Assembly: GCA_934086485.1 (NCBI GenBank)
Contig: CAKOIF010000001.1
Coordinates: 79,743-143,742 of the forward strand
Origin: an uncultured Bacilli bacterium
GTDB taxonomy: Bacteria; Bacillota_I; Bacilli_A; RF39; UBA660
DNA: 64,000 bases
Reading direction: 5' to 3'
Part shown: positions 36,801-44,106 of the stretch, one piece after another
Position numbering within the stretch: the first letter of the stretch is position 1
Layout: each line of letters begins with the position of its first letter
The notes under the pieces: model-generated
Told to the model about the DNA's origin: nothing
What the model saw: only the letters and a program-made list of their open reading frames with translations
The model's database searches: none
Translations under genes and position numbers: made by a program

Positions 36801-37097
36801 ATTGTAAACCATTTTATTACAATAAATGCCTTAGAAATGGCAAGAGATGACTTAATACCTTTAATAGGTAGTGAGGTTATAATTGGTACGGGATTTATAT
36901 CAAATAATAGTGCTATGCAAATTACAAATGATGTAATTGGTCTTTTTCAAGCAATTCTTGCACAAAATGTTGAACAAACTAAAATTATGCTTGAAAGGCT
37001 TAATAATATGCCAAACATTGATGTTACAAAGTTAAATGCTAATGTAAATGGTTATATTGAAATGCTTGAGGAAAAAAATAGAAGTTTAGAAATGTAA
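33867..37097 (+). CDS. Very long helical cytoplasmic protein, 1076 residues
   Basis: I do not recognise this protein. It has no signal peptide, no membrane helix and no nucleotide-binding motif that I can see. Predicted structure is nearly all helical, with a linker around residue 865 (TSEERKALESDSSALS) and a C-terminal 200-residue segment with ARDDLIPLIGSEVIIGTGF and VEQTKIMLERL. Isolated resemblance to coiled-coil scaffold or TelA-like proteins is possible but not firm. RBS GGGGG precedes ATG 33867, preferred over 33855. It is followed by a smaller unknown gene flanked by duplicated terminators. Confidence 0.7.
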   Translation: MDYQKFMELVPKETKDFVFTVLDRLNFYENASIFVKIKGLDGYYKKNFITGDEIKILSIMIKILNTTVYNSYSKGFLTRDIYYQNFNDIGNELGNIGISSFEKGPSEEILYKKYIDYFSFLDKEIDYLTLSPLRIFNRALTKIYNEPKNIELYLISLQKALEILPNNTKMNEIEKKYLSEIRNDLYEKASIDVIKVVENASIIFQKAKDNFNDYNDLSSITILMSILLSSSCKEIQSKLSSYEFDIVNKEKYSTFIENEKVDYEIVKYYFEKYLKFKNVNELFLALFDRKVTNSVEVEKIFLSAGLSKEKAKSILLTPSKEKIISNFYSDIPPKEKCDYQLICSMYNSVNTQNKRIYPNDNMYLTLIIFDYQNNGKLSKYFLENGVTLEMILSKYSIILSDSQYIDYQTYLNEVLIGYKDAKDKLKFMASSDFIVNLFNEFAKNKTNNLESDINNYYKLIAIKETEESYERIYKGKDKIYIDFLNTSYEIYDKLRNLDVVNSILSQTDLKVLSIMIAINRLIACFLIKDGLDKNGLNKVLGEVYNVKFSLYDRVDSSFEINLSNGKVSTTLIQKINVGDHPVEVEREFGSYLGDDLLNTLYKLFEVEKDNSLILKKLFMGKTIDEIKNSIDNEANRFFNKKEYDEYQKLLCMPNDNACDSTKQLLNKLCMINLTDIKVNILYEFVAMNFDNNTLDFYQDALEKYGITKESLKEKFGFINSEFAYNEINLENFMSLVNYFIVENNNHKYKNNIQNILISLIGDGYFDELITNKKALLYELKETKKYIPSLTETIENLQNSVVEEVNIDSLSEIMKFGDALTGEYELVTSEERKALESDSSALSIQTINDLLSRKNKPKKGFWASLFEPYEEEKNITDVPTLKEAINKNIMILSRELLTFDLVRKYISVYFAKNLEYVNKSSEALALLNERLSKLNPKDTFEYASFLEVNSMKTIMTEKNKRFNVTSSLLNQELYKINAAIVNHFITINALEMARDDLIPLIGSEVIIGTGFISNNSAMQITNDVIGLFQAILAQNVEQTKIMLERLNNMPNIDVTKLNANVNGYIEMLEEKNRSLEM

Positions 37098-37112
37098 AGT
37101 CTAAACTTTTTT
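37072..37112 (+). repeat. 41-bp direct repeat containing a terminator, copy 1
   Basis: Identical to 37842-37882. It covers the last codons of the long gene (..NRSLEM) and a terminator hairpin AGTTTAGA / TCTAAACT plus T run. Confidence 0.85.
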
Positions 37113-37122
37113 AATTTATAAG

Positions 37123-37151
37123 TTTAAATTTATAATGATTTATGTTATACT
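37123..37151 (+). promoter_or_regulatory. Weak promoter of the 224-residue protein gene
   Basis: TTTAAA (37123-37128), 17 bp, TATACT (37146-37151) with upstream TG. Confidence 0.4.
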
Positions 37152-37176
37152 ACTTGTAGTTATTCAGGAGGTTATA

Positions 37177-37851
37177 ATGAACGAATTTTATTCAAAAATA
37201 GAAGATTGTTATCTATTAGCAGGAAAATTAAAAAAAGAGTTAGAAAGCAAAATTGAATTTTGGGGTTCTACATATCAAGAAGTTCCTAGTGGAAAGTATT
37301 TATCTTCTTATAGAAGAAACAATGGAGAATATATGTTTAATGGACAATACATTCCTTTTTATTTTAAATTTTCAGAGAATGAATTTTTAAGAATAGGCGT
37401 AGGCTCTAACTATCGTGGTAGTTCAATTGGAGAGAAAATGGCTGCATTAAGTGACTTTTATTCAATATTAAGTAAAGAATATGGAGATCCAACTGTATTT
37501 TATACTATTAAAGGTGATGATAAAGAGTTCTTAACTTTACAGTGGGCATTTATTAATAAAGAAGAAGAGATAGTAAAATTTCAAAATGGAACATATTTTG
37601 ATGATGCTGAGATTGATAAATTAATTGTGATAGGTAAAAATAAAGAAAATATTGAAAGTTACAGTTTCAATGACACAACTAGAAACTTTATTTCTAGGCA
37701 AATTGGTTTACCATTTGAATTAATATATTTAATAGATGAAGATATTGAAAATTTTGTTAAACATAAAACAGGTAAAGAAATTACAATTCCTCAAAATGCA
37801 AAAATAGACTGTGTTCCCGTTACATCATTAGAAAGAACATTAAAAAAATAG
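37177..37851 (+). CDS. Hypothetical protein, 224 residues
   Basis: Not recognised. The soluble protein has an N-terminal helix, then a beta-rich body with YMFNGQYIPFYFKFSENEFLRIGVGSNYRGS, TVFYTIKGDDKEFLTLQW, and a helical C-terminus. Start ATG 37177 has CAGGAGG at a good distance, so the upstream in-frame start at 37135 is not used. Its 3' end and terminator are flanked by a 41-bp repeat shared with the end of the upstream gene, suggesting insertion here by recombination. Confidence 0.65.
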   Translation: MNEFYSKIEDCYLLAGKLKKELESKIEFWGSTYQEVPSGKYLSSYRRNNGEYMFNGQYIPFYFKFSENEFLRIGVGSNYRGSSIGEKMAALSDFYSILSKEYGDPTVFYTIKGDDKEFLTLQWAFINKEEEIVKFQNGTYFDDAEIDKLIVIGKNKENIESYSFNDTTRNFISRQIGLPFELIYLIDEDIENFVKHKTGKEITIPQNAKIDCVPVTSLERTLKK

Positions 37852-37882
37852 AAGTTTAGAAATGTAAAGTCTAAACTTTTTT
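37842..37882 (+). repeat. 41-bp direct repeat containing a terminator, copy 2
   Basis: Identical to 37072-37112, here following the stop of the 224-residue protein, where it serves as terminator. Confidence 0.85.
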
Positions 37883-37892
37883 TAATATTTAA

Positions 37893-37921
37893 TTGAAAAA
37901 ATGTATAAAATATAATATACT
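37893..37921 (+). promoter_or_regulatory. lemA promoter
   Basis: TTGAAA (37893-37898), 17 bp, TATACT (37916-37921). Confidence 0.65.
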
Positions 37922-37942
37922 TAATTTAGATAGGAGGACAAA

Positions 37943-38497
37943 ATGAATATAGCGTTAATTGTTATTATAGTTTTAGTTGTAATAATTGCTTTATATGTAA
38001 TTAATACAAGAAATGCATTAGTAGTTTTAAGAAACAAAGTTAAAGACCAATTAAGCCAAATTGATGTTCAACTTAAAAGAAGATTTGATTTAATACCTAA
38101 TTTAGTTGAAACTGTTAAAGGTTATGCTAAACATGAAAAATCTACTTTAGAGGATGTTGTTAAAGCCAGAAATACTTATTTATCTGCTTCAACACCTGAA
38201 GACCAATTAAAAGCAGATGGTGAGCTTACTAAAGCAGTTAATAAACTTTTTGCTTTAGCGGAAAGTTATCCTGATTTAAAAGCAAATGAAAGCTTTTTAT
38301 CACTTCAGAAAGAACTTACTACATGTGAAGAAAAAATTACTTATGCTAGACAATTTTATAATGACTCAGTACTTTCTTACAATAACAAGATTGAACTTTT
38401 TCCTAGTAGTATAATTGCTAGTATGTTCCATTTTGAAAAAGAGAAATTCTTTGAGGCAAGTGTTGAAGAAAGAAAAAATGTACAAGTAAAATTCTAG
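37943..38497 (+). CDS. lemA: LemA family protein
   Basis: 184 residues; N-terminal membrane anchor (residues 2-20) and the helical LemA domain with VVLRNKVKDQLSQIDVQLKRR-like start (LVVLRNKVKDQLSQIDVQ), RRFDLIPNLVETVKGY, and YNDSVLSYNNKIELFPSSI. LemA proteins are cytoplasmic-membrane coiled coils of unknown biochemical role, often next to DUF2207 proteins exactly as here. RBS AGGAGG. A terminator separates it from the next gene, so the second gene may be only partially co-transcribed. Confidence 0.92.
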   Translation: MNIALIVIIVLVVIIALYVINTRNALVVLRNKVKDQLSQIDVQLKRRFDLIPNLVETVKGYAKHEKSTLEDVVKARNTYLSASTPEDQLKADGELTKAVNKLFALAESYPDLKANESFLSLQKELTTCEEKITYARQFYNDSVLSYNNKIELFPSSIIASMFHFEKEKFFEASVEERKNVQVKF

Positions 38498-38518
38498 GCA
38501 TTGCAAAATGCCTTTTTT
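38497..38518 (+). terminator. Terminator between lemA and DUF2207 genes
   Basis: GGCATT, GCAA loop, AATGCC, six T. It stands directly before the RBS of the next gene, so it may set the ratio between the two proteins. Confidence 0.8.
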
Positions 38519-38531
38519 AATAGGAAGGTTT

Positions 38532-40244
38532 ATGAGAAAAAGAAATTTATTATTATTTATTATTTTAATGTTATTTCCAGTTTTAGTATTTGCTAAAAAT
38601 GATATTTATTCAAAAAATGCTGATATTTATATTAATAAAGATGGTAGTGCAAATGTTACTGAAACTTGGGATGTAAAAGGACAAGATGGAACAGAGTGGT
38701 ATATTCCCCTTACTAATCTTGGTCAAAGTGAAATTTTAAACTACAATGTTTCAATGGATGGTAAAGAATTAAAATTTAAAAGTTGGAACATTAATGAAAG
38801 TATAAGTCAAAAAGCCGGTTATTATGGAATAAATTATGTAAATAATGGTATGGAGTTATGCTTTGGTAAAACAGATTATAAAAGACATACTTTTGTAGTT
38901 AAATATACTATTACTAATTTTGTATTTACCACAAGTGATGCGGATGTTATATCTTGGCGTATATTTGAATATCAAAATAGTTCAACAAATTGGGAAAACT
39001 TTACAGTTAATATAAAAAGCTTTTATTCATTTCCTGATACTTTAGATGTATGGGGATATGGATACAAAGGTTATGCTTATGTAAAAGATGGAATGATTCA
39101 AATGTCTAATGAAGGAGATATGGGTACAAACTATGTTGTACTTCAGGCAAAATTTCCAAAAGGTACTTTTGAAAACCTAGTTACATATTCTGAGTTTGAA
39201 ACTTTTGATGATGTAAAAGATATGAATGATGAAGAAAAATTTGACTATGATTATGATTTAGATAATGAGTATTCAAATTTAAGTACATTAGGAAAAATAT
39301 GGTATATTATAAAAAATATTATTTCTACAGTATTTCCATTTGCATTATTTGTTTGGATTGCTGTAATGTGTACTAAACCTGAATTTGGTTACAAAGATAA
39401 TAAAAAAATTGATAAGAATAATACACCAATGTTTAGAGATATTCCTTGCAATAAAGATATTTATTATGCAAATACACTTATTTATTTAAATAAATTTGGC
39501 TATAAGGAAGGAAATATAATTGGGGCAATTATTCTTAAATGGATTAAAGAAGATAAAGTTAGATATATTAAACGTAATGATGGTACTAGAAAAGAAGAAA
39601 GTGTATTAGATTTAACTAGTAAGCCTGAATTTACTGAAAAAGTTGAACAAGAATTATTTGATATTATGTATAAAGCTTCAGGTGATGGATATCTTGAAAG
39701 TAAAGAACTTGAAAAATATTGTAGAAATCATTATTCAAAGTTCTTTAGTATATTTACAAGACAAGTTAATGAGAAAATTAAATCTTTAGAAACTGAAGGT
39801 AAAATTTATAAAAAGATTAATAAAAAAGACACTAAAGCAAAGAAGATTATGGATGAATCAATTTATGAAGATAGTCAAAGACTATTTGGTTTAAAACTAT
39901 TCTTTAATGAATTTGCTAAAATGGATACAAAAGAAACTTTAGAGGTTAAAATTTGGGATGAATATCTAATGTTTGCTTATCTATTTGGTATGGCCGATAA
40001 AGTATCTAAACAACTTAAAAATTTATATCCAGAATATATTGAACAAGAACTTGAAAGAAATAATTTAGATTTAAACACTTTAGTTTTAATCAATAATATG
40101 ACAACTCGCTCAGTAAATGCTGCGAGTGCCGCAAGAAGTGCTGCTCAAAGTTATTCATCTGGTGGCGGTGGATTTTCCTCAGGAGGCGGAGGAGGAGGCT
40201 CCTTTGGTGGAGGCGGTTCTTCCGGAGGTGGAGGAAGTAGATAA
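38532..40244 (+). CDS. DUF2207 membrane protein with Gly/Ser-rich tail
   Basis: About 570 residues. Signal peptide (residues 1-20), an extracytoplasmic beta-rich DUF2207 domain with NKDGSANVTETWDVKGQ, a helix near residue 265 (IISTVFPFALFVWIA), a cytoplasmic helical part, and an extreme C-terminal Gly/Ser run that ends SSGGGGSR, a well-known end of this family. Start ATG 38532 follows AGGAAGG and begins the signal peptide; the upstream start at 38508 lies in the terminator. Paired with lemA in many Firmicutes; function unknown. Confidence 0.88.
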   Translation: MRKRNLLLFIILMLFPVLVFAKNDIYSKNADIYINKDGSANVTETWDVKGQDGTEWYIPLTNLGQSEILNYNVSMDGKELKFKSWNINESISQKAGYYGINYVNNGMELCFGKTDYKRHTFVVKYTITNFVFTTSDADVISWRIFEYQNSSTNWENFTVNIKSFYSFPDTLDVWGYGYKGYAYVKDGMIQMSNEGDMGTNYVVLQAKFPKGTFENLVTYSEFETFDDVKDMNDEEKFDYDYDLDNEYSNLSTLGKIWYIIKNIISTVFPFALFVWIAVMCTKPEFGYKDNKKIDKNNTPMFRDIPCNKDIYYANTLIYLNKFGYKEGNIIGAIILKWIKEDKVRYIKRNDGTRKEESVLDLTSKPEFTEKVEQELFDIMYKASGDGYLESKELEKYCRNHYSKFFSIFTRQVNEKIKSLETEGKIYKKINKKDTKAKKIMDESIYEDSQRLFGLKLFFNEFAKMDTKETLEVKIWDEYLMFAYLFGMADKVSKQLKNLYPEYIEQELERNNLDLNTLVLINNMTTRSVNAASAARSAAQSYSSGGGGFSSGGGGGGSFGGGGSSGGGGSR

Positions 40245-40260
40245 TACTTTTTCAATGAAA

Positions 40261-40285
40261 ATGCAAGAAATTGCATTTTTTTTAT
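40261..40285 (+). terminator. Terminator after the DUF2207 gene
   Basis: AATGCAA, GAAA loop, TTGCATT, T run. Confidence 0.8.
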
Positions 40286-40304
40286 TTATTTTTTTTTAAA
40301 ATGT

Positions 40305-40313
40305 GGTATACTT
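40305..40313 (+). promoter_or_regulatory. Extended -10 promoter of tRNA-Lys
   Basis: TGGTATACT, 33 bp before the tRNA, behind a T-rich stretch. Confidence 0.5.
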
Positions 40314-40345
40314 AATTTATGCGAGTTATTAAATTATAATTCAAT

Positions 40346-40421
40346 GGGCTGTTAGCTCAGTTGGTAGAGCAACTGACTCTTAATCAGTGGGTCTAGGGTT
40401 CGAATCCCTAACAGCCCACCA
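40346..40421 (+). tRNA. tRNA-Lys (CTT)
   Basis: Acceptor GGGCTGT pairs with ACAGCCC. The D loop TTAGCTCAGTTGGTAGAGC, anticodon CTT in GACTCTTAATC and T-loop GGTTCGAATCC are canonical, and CCA is encoded. No intron. Confidence 0.95.
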
Positions 40422-40432
40422 TTGAAAAAATA

Positions 40433-40470
40433 AAGTCTAACAATATTTTGAATTTGCTAGATTTTTTTTG
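40433..40470 (+). terminator. Terminator after tRNA-Lys
   Basis: TCTAACAA pairs with TTTGCTAGA with one mismatch across a loop, followed by eight T. Confidence 0.6.
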
Positions 40471-40480
40471 TTTTAAAATA

Positions 40481-40505
40481 AAAAAAACTGATATTAACTA
40501 TCAGA
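40481..40505 (-). terminator. trmB terminator
   Basis: On the minus strand CTGATA, GTTAA loop, TATCAG, T run. The TAA stop of trmB lies in the loop. Confidence 0.7.
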
Positions 40506-41132
40506 TTTAGCATCTAAAAAGTAAATAGGTCTTCCTTCTTTTTGATATTGTTTTTCATAATTTGTCATTATATTTAGAATATTTCTTTCATCTTTATGTA
40601 AGTCAAGAGAAACAGTATTAAAAATATACCAATAATTAGATAAACTTTCAAGAGAATAAGCAAAGAAACCTTTGTTATCAGTTTTTAAAATAATATGTTT
40701 GTGTTTAGTAAAAATTTTATCATATATTCTTAAATAACTTTCATGAGTAAATCTTCTTTTTTCATCTTGTTTTTTTGGCCAAGGATCACAAAATGTTAAA
40801 TATATTGTATCAATTTCTCTTTGGAAAATATTACCAATTTCTTTAGCATCAATATTGATTAATTTAAGATTATTTAAATTTAAATTTGATAATCTATTTA
40901 CAGCCATAACCATCTGTGAATCTACAATTTCAAGACCAATATAATTAATATTTGGATGAGCTTTAGCCATATCAATAATAAAATCTCCACGTCCCATACC
41001 AAGTTCTAAACAAATAGGATTACTATTATTAAATAATTCATGCCATCTTTTTTGATATTCATATGGATTTTTAACTAAATATTTACTAGAACCAACGATT
41101 AAATCTGCGTTTTTAATTTTTTTATATTGCAT
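40494..41132 (-). CDS. trmB: tRNA (guanine-N7-)-methyltransferase
   Basis: Methylates G46 in tRNA variable loops. 212 residues. SAM-binding core NPICLELGMGRGDFIIDMA, INIDAKEIGN, the catalytic TLTFCDPWPKK-like IYLTFCDPWPKKQDEKRRF and the C-terminal TNYEKQYQKEGRPIYFLDA are the TrmB signatures. A promoter (TTGCTA, 17 bp, TATAAT) lies at 41180-41152 and AGGAAG before the start. It stands next to tRNA-Lys, convergently. Confidence 0.95.
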   Translation of the reverse strand: MQYKKIKNADLIVGSSKYLVKNPYEYQKRWHELFNNSNPICLELGMGRGDFIIDMAKAHPNINYIGLEIVDSQMVMAVNRLSNLNLNNLKLINIDAKEIGNIFQREIDTIYLTFCDPWPKKQDEKRRFTHESYLRIYDKIFTKHKHIILKTDNKGFFAYSLESLSNYWYIFNTVSLDLHKDERNILNIMTNYEKQYQKEGRPIYFLDAKSDS

Positions 41133-41151
41133 TTCTTCACTTCCTAAAATA

Positions 41152-41180
41152 ATTATAATAAAAAAAGGCTAAATTAGCAA
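41152..41180 (-). promoter_or_regulatory. trmB promoter
   Basis: Minus strand TTGCTA (41180-41175), 17 bp, TATAAT (41157-41152). Confidence 0.65.
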
Positions 41181-41234
41181 GTTTTTAGTTGCTTGGTTTC
41201 TATTTATATGATAAATTATTTTTGAGGTCATATT

Positions 41235-41699
41235 ATGTATTATTTAGCATATGGAAGTAATTTAAATTTAAAAGAAATGAAGTCAAGATGCCCATTTTAC
41301 AAAGTAATTGGTAGAATGTTTTTATATAATTATACGTTGTCTTTTAAAGGTGAAGAAACAGGATTTTTAACTATAGAACCAAAAGAGGGTAGTGTAGTAC
41401 CAATTGGTATTTTTAAAGTAAATAAATTGTTTATTAAAAATCTTGATATGTATGAAGATTATCCACATTTATATAATAAAAAGGAAATTGAATTTGAATT
41501 ATATGGCAAAGTAGTTAAAGGATTAATCTATATAATGAATGATGATTTTGATTATGCAATTCCTAATGATTATTATTTTAATTGTTGTAAAGTAGGGTAT
41601 AATGACTTCAATTTTGATAATTCTTATTTAAAAGAAGCTCTAGATTATACCTCAAATAAGATAAAAACTAAGGAAATAACGAGAAATTTGTATTTATAA
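41235..41699 (+). CDS. Gamma-glutamylcyclotransferase-like (AIG2/GGCT fold) protein
   Basis: 154 residues. It begins MYYLAYGSNLNLKEM, with the YGSNL substrate loop of the GGCT/AIG2 fold, then LTIEPKEGSVVPIGIFKV and MYEDYPHLYNKKEIEFEL where the catalytic Glu would be (MYEDYP). Such enzymes release 5-oxoproline from gamma-glutamyl amines or peptides. RBS GAGGT is near the start. It lies just before the tRNA-Ile/Glu pair. AIG2-like enzymes are known partners of amidoligase systems, and two amidoligases are encoded elsewhere in this window. Confidence 0.85.
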   Translation: MYYLAYGSNLNLKEMKSRCPFYKVIGRMFLYNYTLSFKGEETGFLTIEPKEGSVVPIGIFKVNKLFIKNLDMYEDYPHLYNKKEIEFELYGKVVKGLIYIMNDDFDYAIPNDYYFNCCKVGYNDFNFDNSYLKEALDYTSNKIKTKEITRNLYL

Positions 41700-41720
41700 C
41701 AAATTTTTAATAAAAAATAG

Positions 41721-41749
41721 TTGCATTTATTAAAAAAATAAGGTACAAT
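41721..41749 (+). promoter_or_regulatory. Promoter of the tRNA-Ile/tRNA-Glu pair
   Basis: TTGCAT (41721-41726), 17 bp, TACAAT (41744-41749). Confidence 0.7.
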
Positions 41750-41770
41750 TAATAAGTACGAAAAAGAAGT

Positions 41771-41847
<77 letters not shown>

Positions 41848-41853
41848 TTTTTT

Positions 41854-41930
41854 GGCCCGTTGGTGAAGCGGCTTAACACACTGCCCTTTCACGGCAGCAT
41901 TCATGGGTTCGAATCCCGTACGGGTCACCA
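41854..41930 (+). tRNA. tRNA-Glu (TTC)
   Basis: Acceptor GGCCCGT pairs with ACGGGTC, one G-U pair. Anticodon TTC in CCCTTTCACG and T-loop GGTTCGAATCC are clear. CCA is encoded. Confidence 0.95.
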
Positions 41931-41941
41931 AATAGTACATT

Positions 41942-41967
41942 AAAGTCCGATTATTTGGGCTTTTTTT
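41942..41967 (+). terminator. Terminator after the tRNA pair
   Basis: AAAGTCC, loop, GGGCTTT, T run. Confidence 0.7.
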
Positions 41968-41972
41968 ATGCT

Positions 41973-42041
41973 AAAAATTACCACGTTTTATATATTTTCC
42001 ATATTTTCTACATAGTTCGCGGTAAAACGGCGGTAATTTTT
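41973..42041. other. Long inverted repeat in a spacer between tRNA genes
   Basis: AAAAATTACC (41973-41982) is the exact reverse complement of GGTAATTTTT (42032-42041), with a GC-richer centre containing GCGGTAA twice. No gene is visible here; possible small RNA or the scar of an element that used the tRNA 3' end. Confidence 0.35.
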
Positions 42042-42102
42042 TTGTGTTAAGCCTTAGACTTGACCCTTAATACCTCATGCTTATCATTGTACTTTGTCGC
42101 AT

Positions 42103-42128
42103 AAAAAAATCTAGGATATCCTAGATTA
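42103..42128 (-). terminator. Terminator of tRNA-Ser
   Basis: Palindrome AATCTAGGATATCCTAGATT followed on the minus strand by seven T. Confidence 0.75.
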
Positions 42129-42140
42129 ATTTTTATATAA

Positions 42141-42231
42141 TGGCGGAGCAGGAGAGATTTGAACTCTCGCGCCAGTTACCCGACCTACACCCTTAGCAGG
42201 GGCGCCTCTTCAGCCTCTTGAGTACTACTCC
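42141..42231 (-). tRNA. tRNA-Ser (GCT)
   Basis: Read on the minus strand: acceptor GGAGTAG pairs with CTGCTCC, the anticodon is GCT (CCCTGCTAAGG), a long variable arm (GTAGGTCGGGTAACTGGC) is typical of class II tRNA-Ser, and CCA is encoded. Confidence 0.93.
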
Positions 42232-42249
42232 AAACCAAGTTACTTATAC

Positions 42250-42279
42250 ATTTTACTATATAAATAACCACTTTGTCAA
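42250..42279 (-). promoter_or_regulatory. tRNA-Ser promoter
   Basis: Minus strand TTGACA (42279-42274), 18 bp, TAAAAT (42255-42250). The -35 box ends 1 bp from the stop codon of the preceding lipoprotein gene. Confidence 0.7.
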
Positions 42280-43140
42280 TTAACTTAATGAAGTTTTTAC
42301 ATTTTCTATGAAAGAAGTCATTGTACTGAAATAATCATCGTCCATAGAAAGAGTCATTAGATTAACATCAATAAGTTTTGCATTATTATTAACTAAATCT
42401 TTAATGGTGTCATTTTCTTTATCATTTTCACTACATAATATATATGTGTATTTTTTATTTTTAAATTTGGATTTTATATTATTATATTTATTTTCTTTTA
42501 AATTATCAGCATCATCAAGGCTAATTACATCAAATCCATAGCTTTTAAGAAAGTTAAATACTTTACTACTTGCAATAATTGTATATTTACCATTAGATTG
42601 TGCTTCATTTGCAATACTTCTTAAGTTAGCATCCATAAGAGATATTTTTTCCTCGAAATCAGCATAATTTTTATTAACCTCTTCGATAATATATTTACTT
42701 GTTAAATAATTTGTAAGATTCTCTTTAATATTTTTAGCAAGCATTAAATAATTTTTAGGACTTAACCAAAGTTCAGCAGGATCATTTTCATAAGATAGTC
42801 CATAAGAAACATCGATTATCAAAAGATTTTTGTTTTTATTTAATAAAGTTTTTGCAATTTCTTTTTCTTTTGTTAAACCATTATAAACAAAAAGGTCAGC
42901 ATTTGCATAATTTGTAATCTGTTTTCCTGTTAATTTATAAGTATTTAAATCACAATCTTTTGGGTAGATACTACTTATTTCTCCGTAATCATCATATAAA
43001 TATTTTACTAAATAATTTACTGGGTAAACCGTAGTATAAATAGTGGCACCTTCGAGGTCATCTTTTTTAATTGAACACGAAGATAATATTAATGTAAATA
43101 AAGTTAGCAAGCAAAATGTTTTAAATAATTTTAATTTCAT
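42280..43140 (-). CDS. ZnuA-like substrate-binding lipoprotein lacking the metal histidines
   Basis: 286 residues. Lipobox LILSSCS near residue 22. The fold is that of metal ABC-transporter binding proteins (cluster A-1): IYTTVYPVNYLVKYL, ITNYANADLFVYNGLTKEKEI, DVSYGLSY, NDPAELWLSPKNYLML, IIASSKVFNFLKSYGF. The His residues expected in the DPHEY, DPHxWL and HDAFxYF positions are replaced (CDLNTY, DPAELWL, SSKVFNFL). So metal binding as in ZnuA is unlikely, though the fold is retained. No transporter ATPase or permease is next to it. Spaced 14 bp from yidD, so the two are likely co-transcribed. Confidence 0.8.
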   Translation of the reverse strand: MKLKLFKTFCLLTLFTLILSSCSIKKDDLEGATIYTTVYPVNYLVKYLYDDYGEISSIYPKDCDLNTYKLTGKQITNYANADLFVYNGLTKEKEIAKTLLNKNKNLLIIDVSYGLSYENDPAELWLSPKNYLMLAKNIKENLTNYLTSKYIIEEVNKNYADFEEKISLMDANLRSIANEAQSNGKYTIIASSKVFNFLKSYGFDVISLDDADNLKENKYNNIKSKFKNKKYTYILCSENDKENDTIKDLVNNNAKLIDVNLMTLSMDDDYFSTMTSFIENVKTSLS

Positions 43141-43153
43141 TTAAATTTTCCTT

Positions 43154-43360
43154 TCAGGGAACTGGATCATATCCACATTTTCCATTTGGACGACATCTTT
43201 TTAACCTTTTAAAGCCAAGTTTTAAACCCTTAATTACGCCATATTTATAAATAGATTCAATCATATATTCACTACATGTTGGAGTAAACCTACACATTTT
43301 ATGCGATATATTTGGAATAATTTGATAACCTCTTATTAAATATATTATAATCATTTTCAT
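43154..43360 (-). CDS. yidD: Membrane protein insertion efficiency factor YidD
   Basis: 68 residues. The sequence IIPNISHKMCRFTPTCSEY with IKGLKLGFKRLKRCRPNG and GYDPVP is the near-invariant YidD signature, including the three conserved Cys. It assists membrane insertion with YidC. Start at 43360 or the Met at 43354; neither has a strong RBS. It precedes the ZnuA-like gene. Confidence 0.93.
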   Translation of the reverse strand: MKMIIIYLIRGYQIIPNISHKMCRFTPTCSEYMIESIYKYGVIKGLKLGFKRLKRCRPNGKCGYDPVP

Positions 43361-43400
43361 ATTTCGTCCATATTTAGTATTATACTATATATTTTTAAAA

Positions 43401-43429
43401 TTTACAATTACCTAATAATATGTTATACT
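43401..43429 (+). promoter_or_regulatory. rnc-smc promoter
   Basis: TTTACA (43401-43406), 17 bp, TATACT (43424-43429). Confidence 0.75.
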
Positions 43430-43455
43430 TACTAAGGAAAGTAATAGGTGAGTAT

Positions 43456-44103
43456 ATGAATTTCTTAGAAAAATATAACATTAAAATTAATAATGCATTG
43501 TTATTATCCGAAGCATTAACTCATTCTTCTTATGCATATGAAAATAATATAAATTCATATGAAAAACTAGAGTTTTTAGGAGATGCAGTATTAAGTGTAA
43601 TAGTAAGTGAGTATCTATATAATAAACATAATTTAAAAGAAGGTCAAATGACTAAAATTAGAGCTAGTTATGTGTGCGAAGATGCTTTAAATGTTTATGC
43701 TAAAGAAGTAGGTTATGCTGAATTTATTAAGGTTGGCAATGGTCTTCATGGAAAAGCAAATGAAACAATAATTGCAGATGTTTTTGAGGCTATTTTAGCG
43801 GTTATTTATATAGATCAAGGATTTGAAACTTGTAAAAGATATATTTATGCTGTTGTTATACCTCATATTCAAAGAAATGAACAGTTCTTTGCGGATTATA
43901 AAACTGCTTTTCAAGAGGTTGTTCAAACAAGTCAAAGGTCAGTAATTTATGATGTAGAAAGTATTAGTGATGAAGATGGTAAACCTTTATTTAAGGCTGA
44001 TGCAATAGTAGATGGTATAACACTTGGAAGTGGCACAGGTAAATCTAAAAAAGAGGCAGAACAAATGGCAGCTAAAGATGCTCTAAGGAAAAGCGCAAGG
44101 TAG
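43456..44103 (+). CDS. rnc: Ribonuclease III
   Basis: Cleaves double-stranded RNA in rRNA and mRNA processing. 215 residues. Nuclease signature KLEFLGDAVLSVIVSEYLY, VADVFEAILAVIYID with the catalytic acidic residues; the C-terminal dsRNA-binding domain holds DYKTAFQEVVQ and SKKEAEQMAAKDAL. ATG 43456 with AGGTGAG upstream is preferred to 43420, which overlaps the promoter. Three bases separate it from smc, as in Bacillus. Confidence 0.96.
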   Translation: MNFLEKYNIKINNALLLSEALTHSSYAYENNINSYEKLEFLGDAVLSVIVSEYLYNKHNLKEGQMTKIRASYVCEDALNVYAKEVGYAEFIKVGNGLHGKANETIIADVFEAILAVIYIDQGFETCKRYIYAVVIPHIQRNEQFFADYKTAFQEVVQTSQRSVIYDVESISDEDGKPLFKADAIVDGITLGSGTGKSKKEAEQMAAKDALRKSAR

Positions 44104-44106
44104 ATT

